From assembly GCF_026213295.1 (NCBI RefSeq), contig NC_079416.1, positions 1,012,083 through 1,076,082 on the forward strand: a stretch of DNA of 64,000 bases. The letters are read 5' to 3'. This DNA comes from Gadus chalcogrammus (taxonomy: Eukaryota > Chordata > Actinopteri > Gadiformes > Gadidae). The translations under genes and the position numbers were made by a program. This document shows positions 21,822-31,424 of this stretch, piece after piece. Numbering within the stretch: position 1 is the first letter of the stretch; the number at the start of each line of letters is the position of its first letter. A model generated the notes under the pieces. That model was not told where the DNA came from, made no database searches, and worked only from the letters and a program-made list of their open reading frames with translations.

Positions 21822-22259
21822 TAATTGGCGTCACGACCAGGAGGAAATAGGGACTCGTCAGCTGCCGGGCCAGAGGACGGGACGCGAACGGATCATACGA
21901 CCAGAGCTCAAGGGTAAGTTGTCTTGCCATATATAGGATAGAGTCGTTTGATCTGTTCTTGCCCCGTCTGAACGCCGAGCAGCAGGTAAAGTGTCTCTTC
22001 GATCAAACGAACCAAAATTATAGATAAATGAGCGAGTCTGTTGTTCTAAATGACCAAGACGCTTTGTGGCTCCCTATTTTTGATACGAGTTGTTGTTATT
22101 TTGAGTTTTGAGGTTTTGGTCAAATAGACCTATTATAAAGTCCTGTGGCTGTATTCTAGAGGATCGAATTAGTGGGAAAGTTCCAATAGGACAGTAACAG
22201 GTCCGCAGGTCGATTGAAGTGCCTGTTGGATGTTTGAGAGTATCACAGAGAGTTGAGTT

Positions 22260-22621
22260 GGAATTCATTGCCGTTGATGAATTCATTTTTATTTTAGAGG
22301 TTTGCTTGGGATGTCGACTGGTGAATTTCTAGTTCCGATGTTGGCATTTTTGAGAAAGCAGATTCTCGCACTTTTGAATATATAAGGTTCTTGGTTGGGG
22401 TACCGTTTGAGTTGGTATTTTGAGAAGTTCCTTGTCTGTTGGAATTCATTGCCGTTGATGAATTCATTTTTATTTTAGAGGTTTGCTTGGGATGTCGACT
22501 GGTGAATTTCTAGTTCCGATGTTGGCATTTTTGAGAAAGCAGATTCTCGCACTTTTGAATAGATAAGTTTCTTGATTGGAGTACCGTTTGAGTTGGTATT
22601 TTGAGGAGTCTCTTGTTTGTT
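22260..22621 (+). repeat. 181-bp tandem duplication in the retroviral leader
   Basis: GAATTCATTGCCGTTGATGA recurs at 22261 and 22442. The two copies differ at few positions. Confidence 0.85.
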
Positions 22622-23220
22622 CGTGATCTGGTCGAGTGTTTATGTATTCAGCCATTGTTTTGGAAGAATAGGCTTGTTGTTTGGAGTGCCATCCGACCGT
22701 TCATATTTTAATCAAAAGGCCAGTTTCTACACTCGATCAACTTTTTAGTTGTAATTAATTACAAACAATTCGGACTTTTTTTTTTTTACGACCCGGTTCA
22801 TTTTTTTTGTTGTTGATTCTGTCATAAATAAATTAGGCGGACAGAGAATAGTTAATTTGTTTAAAGTAGTTGATAATCATAAATAAATTAGACGGATAGA
22901 GAATAGTTAATTTGTTGAAGTACTGAATAAATGTGTAAATCTTCTTTGACTTAAACATCTCGCTGACTCTAACTGCACGTGCACGAGCAAACACACAGGG
23001 GACGAGCAGGAGCCTGCAGGCCGGGGTTAAAGATAACTGTGAAGGGTGGGGGCCACATTCCAACCTTCGGGAGGGAGACGAGCGCTTGGGAAGAGTTCAC
23101 ATTTGTAGCTTAGAGATAGTAAAGTATAGAAAATAACTAGTAGAATAAACTTAAATAAATTTTATTAATAAATAGTGTACTTTAGAATAGATAAATAAAG
23201 TAATAAAGTAATAATTAAAA
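22622..23220. other. Rest of the retroviral leader
   Basis: Non-coding. A shorter AT-rich duplication (AGAGAATAGTTAATTTGTT) is present near 22844 and 22900. Confidence 0.6.
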
Positions 23221-24774
23221 ATGGCACCAACAGCGGTAGAGATTTTGAGTAGAGACCGTCTATTGCTCAAAGGTGAGATGAAAAAGATCTCTGAGAATTG
23301 GGAAGAAAGGACAGAAGCAGCAGGTACTATATGGCCCATGGGAGGGACTTTTGATCCAATAATGTATCGGGACATGGAGGTAGTGATAAGGAACTACATA
23401 GATAACAGAAGTGTTATCTATGTAGGCCTTAGCGAAGAAGGACAGGGAAAGGTTAGTGCTAGCTTTGTTCGAAGAGGAGGGAGAGAGGTGGCGCTCATTA
23501 CAACGAGTGGCCAGAAAAATAATCACAAAGGAAGAGTGTAACAATGCTGACATTTGTTGTAGTGAGGGTGAAAACGAGAATGAAGGAGAGGAGGAGGATG
23601 ACATTGAGCATGTTGGTGAAGGGTCATCACAACCATGTGTAAAACACATTACTAAGAATGCTAAAAGGAAATTAAAGAAGCGGAACAAAAGAAAGGAGGA
23701 GTGGTCTGGGACACAAGGGGCAGAGGAGCCTGGCTGCAGTACAGCAGTACTAAGCCCCACACCACTCGAGTTAGATGAGAAACTAAGGAACTCACAAAGG
23801 GGGAAAAGGGCACCCGAAACTTCCCCGGGAAATTATCCTATTCTAGTCAAAGGACAACAGGTCCATTTTCAACCGTGGGGTTCACAGGACTTAGAGGGGG
23901 TCATTTCTAGACTCCCTAACATAATTAACGGGGCGTCTAAATGGATTAGAACATTTGAGGAGCTCACAGTGGGAAAGCTAATTGAAGTGGGGGACCTGAA
24001 AGCTCTGTTGGCAAGAGTATTGGGGTTATCCAAGATGGAGTTTGTACTGAGGAATGGAAAGTATGATGAGATTACACTTGATCATTACAGAGGGGCGTTG
24101 TGGGCCACACTCAGGAGGGAGTTCCCGGTCCGCATGGATCCTAAAAACATGAGAGTTCCCCCATTGGTGACACAGAGAACCCTGCATCCTACCTGCAGGC
24201 CCAAGTAGACAGATGGCGCATGGAGACGGATGAGGATCCTGAGATCCATCCGGTGTTCTCTGTCATGTTTAGAAACTCTGTGATAGAGACACTTCCCAGC
24301 CAAATCAAAGCCAAGCTAGAGGATGTGGTTGGACTGTCTACAACAGGATCTCATAGAAATTGTAATGACCATTTAGTTCATGCAGTGGATGAATATCGTC
24401 AGAATAAACAAAGAACACAGGAACAAAGCAAAGAGGTCCAGAGGAAGCTATATCAGCTTCAGCTGGAAGATCTCACAAGGAAGGAAAGAGATAAGAGACA
24501 GGCAGGTGTTTTAGAACCAGCTGCAGTAAATTCGCAAGCCGCCCAGCAGGGCGCACTTCAAAACCAATATCCACGATTGGCATTTTCTCTCCCGGTACAA
24601 CAGCCTCAGAGCCAACTGTCACCTACTCCACCTGTTACACATGTACACATCCATAATTATGGGAACCCCACAAATAAAAATAGACAGAATCAGCAACAGG
24701 GGTCCCAAGGACAGAATAGAAATAATCAACAGCAAGGATTCCAAGGACAACGCAGAGGTCCTTTAATATGTTAA
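23221..24774 (+). pseudogene. Retroviral gag remnant
   Basis: Three overlapping frames (23221-23541, 23456-24208, 24220-24774) together cover a gag-like protein. It has an N-terminal matrix-like part, a Glu/Lys-rich middle, a capsid-like helical part (LVKGQQVHFQPWGSQDLEGV), and a Gln/Asn-rich end. At least two frame changes break it, near 23470 and 24205. No CCHC zinc knuckle was found at the end, which stops in a Gln-rich tail. The order and the capsid block fit gamma/epsilon-type fish retroviruses; this is a family-level judgement. Confidence 0.6.
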
Positions 24775-26225
24775 TATTAAAGGACGTTTAATAACCCTAA
24801 CCCTAACCCTAACCCTAATTTAGGTTATCCACAATGACAAATGTCATTTAAAATAAATAAGTAAAATAAAATGAGAAAGGGTGTGTGTGAGCCTGTTCTC
24901 GTGTGTGTGTCAGGGCTGCCGAGGTAGGGGAGAATCCTCTCCTACTCCAAGTGACTGAGTACACAAGGGGATACCCAAGCACACTTCAGATAAAACAATA
25001 TGGTTAATTAGTAAATAGAAACAATGTATCAATTCAGTGTTGAATAAACTAGTTAAGATCAACATAGAGGGTTTGGGTTTGGTATAGTAGTGAATCAAAA
25101 TGTGGAAAACACTAAATGCAAGCAATAGGTAGAATAAAAGGTTTAATTAGGTCGTCCAATTTAAATAGATAGTGAAAGGCAATCGGGTAGGATTATGAAG
25201 AGAATTGTGATTTTAAGTAACGATTAAGACAGAAGAGAGTCGCCCAATATTGAAAATGCAAGTTTTAATATTGTGATTTTTGTTTTCTTTCACATCTCCC
25301 TAGTAAAGGACAATAGGTGAATTGACGCCACATCTGCTGGGAAGGAGTCATACATGCTATGTTGTCAAATTGGATTCGGAAGTAGTGGGTTTACCTTCAA
25401 ATGCCACTAATACTGCTGCAACACTTTAATAATTTTAACTCTGATAAATTATCTTTTGTTTTATAGTCGCCCTGATGTGTATTCATGACGCACACATATG
25501 GCTGCATAAGGCAGATGCGGCTGAAGACTCTGTCTCCATCCCTCCACTTTGCGATCTATACCACCATATAGGTGGGGATTGATCGTATCCCAGGTACGGC
25601 ATCCTGCAATAAGCCAGTATGGAAGGCTGGTTAGCCAACGACGGGTAAGATCCCACCTTGAAGCCCGGGACAACCTAAAGCAGGCACAGTCACGATTACT
25701 TGGCAGAGTCACTGTGAGCACACTTGATCATGGAGTGACGGACTGCAACCATCATAGGAAAAGCCGGCTGATGAAAGGTGGAGGGGGAACAGGAGTCAGA
25801 TATGTCAGCTCTGGCAGCAGAGGTCGTCTTGAAACGGGGCATGTCGCGTTTTATTTCATTTTATTTTACCTTTGTGGCATAGAAGGCCACTAATGCATGT
25901 ATGTTTTTTCGGTTTAGTGCATGACTTCGGAACAGCGTGGTTTCGGGCGGCTGATGGTAAACCCACCCATATTGGGCTTAGGATTTGGACATACTGGTTT
26001 CGATTTCCCTTCCCAAAAGATTGGTTTCAGTTTGCTGATGCTTAGGTTAGACGTTTCGACGTTGGGTGCACCAACGGCGTTATTAGATTTGTTTATCATT
26101 TAATGCGCATGGGTTTGACCATTGCGCAAGGGGGGAGGTATTGAGGAGAATTAGGACATTTTTTGAAAACAAGGTTTTTCTTCACCATACTTGCAAATAA
26201 TGATTGACATCCAGCTAAATGAGTG
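24775..26225. other. Region replacing most of pol
   Basis: Contains four telomere-type CCCTAA units at 24795-24818, a GT-rich patch (24880-24912), an AT-rich segment (24913-25300) and an unclassified stretch (25300-26150) with a purine tract near 26128. No protease or RT motif was seen. It looks like foreign filler or a secondary insertion. Confidence 0.5.
24795..24818 (-). repeat. Interstitial telomere-type repeat, four units
   Basis: Four uninterrupted CCCTAA units, i.e. TTAGGG on the minus strand, a few bases after the gag stop. Confidence 0.95.
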
Positions 26226-27149
26226 TGAAATATTTGAAAAAACAGTGTTCAACAGATGGGTAGAAGCAGTCCCATCAGAAGACCAAAGTGCGGCTACGGT
26301 AATCAAGGTTCTGACTAGAGAAGTCATGCCAAGGTTTGGAATTCCGTCACAAATTAGCTCAGGCAATAGGGCAGCGTTTATTCGGAAAACACTCAAACAA
26401 GTGATTTAACATCTGCATGTCAAACAAAGATTAGGCTGTGTCTACATTCCTCAAACCACAAGGTATGGTGCAGAGAGGAATCGGACACTTAAGACAAAGA
26501 TTAACAAAGTTAAATTAGAGTACTAAATTAAAGGACTAATGCACTACGACTGACACTAATGAGTTATCGCATGAAAACTAACAGAACGACGCATCTAACC
26601 CCGCATGAAATGCTTACGGGTCGACCCATGCCTTCACCTGTCATTCGAGGGCCTCATAAAGGACCTCCATTAGAACAATTGGAAACTGAATTAAGACGTT
26701 ATATGGGACAACTAACTGGCATACACAGGCTTATTTTTCAACAAGAGAAAGACAGAGTTCCAGAGTTGGAGAAGGAGCCACCAAGGGGGGTGGAGCCGGG
26801 TGACCAAGTGTGCCTCAGGATGTTCAGGAGAAATTCGAACGAGCCCAGGAGAGAAGGACCATACAAAGTCACCAACGCAACACCAACAGCCATCCAAGTG
26901 GAAGGAAGTGCCACGTGGTATCATCTCAACCACTGCACAAAAGCTGCTCAACCCAAAGCCAGAGACGACCGTGAGGAGGAGGAGCCAGACGCAGACACAC
27001 GTGGGGCTGACCAGCTGCCCCAGGACCAGATCCAGTCGAGCCAAGAGATACAGCAGCATGATGATGCTGAAAACAGGGAGCCTGTTCCTGATCCTTTACG
27101 GGTTGTGCCAGATTCCGCTGGCACAAGGACAGACCCCGAGGAAGGATGA
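26226..27149 (+). pseudogene. Retroviral integrase remnant (end of pol)
   Basis: The first part (26226-26409) matches the integrase core around FNRWVEAVPSEDQSA and the block preceding the catalytic Asn/Asp region; the normally conserved SDNG-type motif is altered here to SSGNR. A stop follows at 26407. The second part (26559-27149) matches the end of the core (MSYRMKTNRTTHLTPHEML) and the SH3-like C-terminal domain of gamma/epsilon integrases (PGDQVCLR, GPYKV, WYHLNHC). The intervening stretch is frame-shifted. Not functional. Confidence 0.75.
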
Positions 27150-27459
27150 AACCACGGAGACAACACAGACCTGGAAGAGCCAGGAATCAGGGGCTGGTAC
27201 TGAAGGAAGCCAGAGAGAATATATACTTCTTAAAGCTGTGGCTTGGCAGAACAGACAGGCCTTAGATTGGCTTTTAGCAGAAAAGGGGGGAGTTTGTGCT
27301 CTTATAGGTGAAATGGGTTGCACCTTCATTCCAAATAACACCGCCCCAGATGGATCATTCACACTTGCGATGAACAACCTAGAGGAGTCGGGTGACTGGG
27401 AGAGGATGCTCTATGGGGAGATAGATTGGAGTGAATCTAGAGAGGAGACCGGACTGTGA
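27060..27459 (+). pseudogene. Retroviral env remnant, surface subunit deleted
   Basis: An open segment starts with a hydrophobic signal-peptide-like stretch. It jumps almost directly to the transmembrane-subunit region around QNRQALDWLLAEKGG, the conserved segment before the disulfide motif. The following cysteine motif lacks the first Cys of the usual CX6CC pair. No fusion peptide, surface subunit or membrane anchor is visible, so no envelope could be made. Confidence 0.65.
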
Positions 27460-28135
27460 GAATCGGACATCAGAAGGAGGTCCTATTTTCTTAACTGGTG
27501 ACCTCTCCATGTGAACCACAACCATTTCAGACAGTTTGAACAAATGGACATTGGACTAATGGGTTTCAGGGCTGGTGGCTGCAAACAGAAGCAACAACCA
27601 CGATGCCCAAACCCCCCACGTTATATAGTATACCGGTACATGACGATAATCAGAGCTATTCAAATCCATGCAAGCTTGTTGACAATCTTAGTTTTTAATT
27701 TTTATTATGTTTCACATTATTGAATGTATGTTATGTCAATTTTTAATGTATAATATGGTGTCACATATTTTTGAAATGCCAATTTTCAATGCATGCTGAA
27801 TGATTATTGATTATTATGCTGTTTATGATTATTATGTAGGTATTCTAGATACACATTTGATATAGTTGCATGATGAATATAGAATATTGTGTTATTATGA
27901 TTAGAAAGGTTTTATGATTACATATGAAACAACTTGTAGGGATTAGAGTGTTAATAATACACTGCATTTGGTAAATCTTTTTGGCCTAAAATCAGGTTGA
28001 AATCCCTGTCAAAGCTCTGAGGTTTTTACCGATGACCAGATGTGGTGTCAATTTGGCAAGGGCTTAGTAGCATATAGGCTTAGCAATAATTCAAGTAATT
28101 TGTTGGAACCTTATTGGCCCCAACAAGGGGGGATG
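27460..28135. other. Retroviral 3' non-coding part and polypurine tract
   Basis: AT-rich, without motifs, ending in the purine-rich AAGGGGGGA just before the 3' LTR. Confidence 0.6.
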
Positions 28136-28631
28136 TGTGGTAGAAATTAATGATTATATTCTATGGTAAACTATGATTATAATTAGGCCTGTATATCTAA
28201 TGGTAGAAAACATGTAAAGCGTCTTGGATTTTGATCCAGGGCTGGTCACGAGGCCTGGGAGTCTTGGGTCAGAGCAGGGGTTGGGGCGCAACCCCCCAGG
28301 AGCAGGAAGCTACTAACACAATGCATGCTGACTCCACTTCCTGGGTCCTAGACTATCTCGGTGACCATCTGTTTAGAAGTATTTGTGTTTTATTATGTGT
28401 GGACACCTAGAAAAACAAGAAACTGCTGAGGACTGTGCTTTTGTGTGTTTAAGAAGAGGCTCGAATCTGTTGGCAAGGCAGTGACTCTGCAGACTTACTC
28501 AGGCTGTTGTCGTTGTTGTTTTTCAGCACGATAAAGTCTTTTGTCAATTCTTGCTCCGGACCCCTCGATTTCTTTTACACTCTCTCTCTTAAATTAGTCT
28601 AAGTGTTTTGAATCTCGATTAATCTTCGACA
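28136..28631 (+). repeat. 3' LTR of endogenous retrovirus
   Basis: Same length (496 bp) as the 5' LTR. Differences noted by eye: CTGACACA/CTAACACA, GACTCACT/GACTTACT and TTTCTGCACG/TTTCAGCACG. Confidence 0.92.
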
Positions 28632-29567
28632 TATCCTCCTCTCGATGAGGTGTGTGCGTTTGAGGTGTGTGTGGTTCTGTGTGTTTTTGCTTGACCTTGG
28701 CTCCCAGGCCCTGGTCTATGCCTCCTAACGGGGGAGAGCTCCTCGTGTCTCCGGTGTGATAAATTAAAACGGGGGAGTGCCCCCCCGAAGTGTCTCGTGT
28801 GTGATAATTTAATGTGGCTCTCAGGCCCCTGGTATGGGCAGGTGTTTCTCTTGGTTCCTTCTAACGGGGGAGAGCTTCAAAGTGTCTCCTGTGTGATAAA
28901 TTAATGTGGCTCTCCCGTTCTTGAGGATGACTGGTGCATTGTCTGAGTGTCAACCATTTGCCTGGGAAATGGGGCCTTCGGCTCTGGCCTTGACCTGACT
29001 ATATTATCATGTTTTTGTTATGTGTTCGTTGGGTTAGTTAGCTGTATTTGTAATGTACATGTGATGTACTCAGCAGGTTATTTTTCCCAACAGGATTCTG
29101 ATTGGCTTTCATGGCTTTATCCTTCTCCCTACACTGCCGCCCATAGGTTTGGCATAGTTATAATGTCCCAACGGCGTATTTATCCGTTTTGATGTAAACG
29201 ACAACTTTTTTGAAAACGATGTTGTGTGCACAATGTTATTTTGGAAAACGGAGGGGGGGAAATATTCGTTTCCATAAATACCCTGCTACGTATAAACGTG
29301 GCCTTAAGGAACACCAGAATGGGTGTGGCTCAATTAATGAGCCACAGCTGCAGACTATTACGGCTAACAGCCAGACAGGAATATGTGCATCTTTTAAAAC
29401 ATGGTTTAAAACAGTGAAGGTACCATTCACATCTTCACAGGCTGGATCAGTTAAGCTTCGGGCGGGGGCTAAGTCCCAACAGGGACAACCCCGTCCCCAG
29501 GAATCTAACATTCTGAACCTATCCACCATCTTCCATCTGTCAGAAACGGAAACTCAAGGCTCGATTC

Positions 29568-30180
29568 CACCGGAGGCGTACGCGCCGCGGGACGGCTGCG
29601 CCGCGGTCACCGCTGCTGATCGCTGCCACTCTAATCAATGAGACCATTTCCACCGGGCGCGCCCGCGGAACGTTTCAGCAGCGTCCCAGGAGCGGCGTGC
29701 CGCGCCGCGGCGCTATCTTTCCAACGCACTTCTATTTTTGCCGCAAGCCGCTGCTAAACCGCGTCAATTTGAACAGAGCAGATCGAGCAGGGCAGGAAGT
29801 GAAAAAGTAAAAGCCATAGAGCATCCGGTCAACTTCCAAAATAAAACACAATACTCATGTAACTTCACATCAACATTATTACGTCATGACCGGTGGCACC
29901 AGGTCAGCAGTCAATCAATCAAAGGGTCTCAGAGGGTCGGCAACATGGACGACGAGAGACTCATTGTCGAAGTTCAGCAACATGAAGTCATTTATGTACC
30001 AAATCATCCTTTTTATAAGGAAAATGTCAGAAAGGACAAAGCGTGGCATTTAATTTAATCGCGTGAATACGGCTGGCTCGCAAGGCAGCGCTGCGCTGCC
30101 GTTACACGCCCGGTAGGAATGGACGCAGGGCAGAGGACGCAGCCGTTCCGCGGCGCGTACGCGTCCGGTGGAAGACGTCC
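29568..30180. mobile_element. GC-rich MITE with about 40-bp inverted termini
   Basis: Left end GGCTCGATTCCACCGGAGGC and the reverse complement of the right end GGACGTCTTCCACCGGACGC continue matching through GTACGCGCCGCGG and GACGGCTGCG. The element is 613 bp, without coding capacity. The target duplication was not resolved. Confidence 0.75.
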
Positions 30181-30589
30181 ATAAATATAACCGGTCCCTC
30201 AAACTTATGGAACATTTCCATGGCCGTCCCGGTGGGCCCAGTCTTGTCGGGGAACCTCACCGCACTCCTCCACAACTATACACATAGCCATTGTGGTAAC
30301 CCAGCACGGTGAGCGAACCACTACCTCCCGAAACAGGACACATCTCTTGCTGGGCAAAAGCCAAAAAAGCATGTTTAATCCCGTCACCCACGAGGACCGG
30401 TCTCTCCGTACAGGAGCCACATGGCTGGGAGAGCCCTGAATGAGTGGAGAAGCAGGCTATTTAAGCCCTGCTTCTCCACCTGGTCCTCTGCATGTCCTTA
30501 TTGGCCCGGGCCGGGTTGCCACACCATACATAACCACTCAACCAACATTTTAGAAAAACCCAACATTACTGAACAAAAATATACGGCAC
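30181..30589. other. Unclassified stretch
   Basis: Moderately GC rich, with no ORF or recognised border. A local inverted pair (GGAGAAGCAGG at 30450 and CCTGCTTCTCC at 30468) makes a strong hairpin. Confidence 0.4.
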
Positions 30590-30592
30590 TTA

Positions 30593-31134
30593 GGCCCCGT
30601 TTACACGAGGACGCTTGCGGGTGAAAACGACAAAATATTTTATCGGAAGTGCCTTTCGTTTAGACGGTGACGGCGTTTTTGGGGCATGAAAACGCATAAA
30701 TCTGAAACCACCCTCCAGAGTGGAAAAGTTGAAAACGCTCCGCCGTAGCGTTTCCGTCTAAACTGCCAAGACGCAAAACACTGCTCAGATCTGCTCACGT
30801 CGCGTACGCGTTTACGTCACATACATGTGCCAGTACAAGGAAATGTCAGATTATTTCCATGCGTCGGACCTTCAAGCTGCTCTGGCAGCTCTAACAAGCA
30901 TACAGGAGTATTTCCACGAAATGTACAGGATATTTACAGATAGTATTACTGAACAGAGAAGGATCTTTTTGGTTTTTGCGGCACGGATAAGATTCTACGC
31001 ATGCGCTCAGACATGGCGGTGTTGTGTGATAGTCTATCACAGCACCACCTAGCAGCCTGGCATGCATACCAAAAGTGAAGACGCAACGCCACTTTTGCGT
31101 CTTCTGTTCAGACCGTCATCGTGTAAACGTAGCC
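30593..31134. mobile_element. Harbinger-type MITE with TTA target duplication
   Basis: TTA (30590-30592) precedes GGCCCCGTTTACACGAGG; the far end, reverse complement GGCTACGTTTACACGATG, is followed by TTA (31135-31137). 542 bp, no transposase. Same terminus family as 20775-29303. Confidence 0.85.
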
Positions 31135-31424
31135 TTAGACACCTGCGTCATTAAACCCGCTGACAAAGGGTCCAAAATAGTCATCTTAGATACACAACAA
31201 TACCTCTTAGAAGCACACAGACAGTTAGGGAACACAATACATTACAGACCCATACTGGATTCACTCCAATTGGCCACGCAACATCAAATTCGCAATATAT
31301 TTACTGATCTCCATAAACGTAAATACATCACACATAGACAGAAAATATATTTAGACGGTCCAGACACTCCACGCAAACGCCTGTTTTATCTTCTACCAAA
31401 GATCAACAAGGCGCCCGAGTCCTG

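Larger units (their letters stand above)
21326..28631 (+). mobile_element. Endogenous retrovirus, internally deleted, with near-identical LTRs
   Basis: Two 496-bp LTRs with TG...CA ends flank a 6.3-kb interior; TATC precedes the 5' LTR (21322-21325) and follows the 3' LTR (28632-28635) as a 4-bp target duplication. A TGG-starting primer-binding-site-like sequence begins at 21826, and a purine tract (AAGGGGGGA) lies directly before the 3' LTR. By eye the LTRs differ at about three positions. The interior keeps a broken gag, part of integrase and a short env remnant; protease, reverse transcriptase and RNase H are not recognisable. The copy is defective. Confidence 0.88.
20775..29303. mobile_element. 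PIF/Harbinger-like element, TTA target, split by a retrovirus
   Basis: The left terminus GGCCCCGTTTACACGAAG follows TTA (20772-20774). The right terminus, reverse complement GGCCACGTTTATACGTAG, is followed by TTA (29304-29306). A 3-bp TTA duplication with such termini is typical of PIF/Harbinger. No transposase is present; the element's own parts are 20775-21325 and 28632-29303. The right part carries repeated CTAACGGGGGAGAGCT / GTGTCTC units (28720-28920) of unknown origin. The same terminus occurs at 30593-31134. Confidence 0.7.

Noticed and set aside
24913..25300. A further LTR or SINE inside the retrovirus
   Set aside because: No termini, promoter boxes or duplication could be identified by eye.
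28720..28920. Repeated CTAACGGGGGAGAGCT units as a regulatory array
   Set aside because: Only two to three imperfect copies; kept as an unexplained part of the Harbinger-type element.
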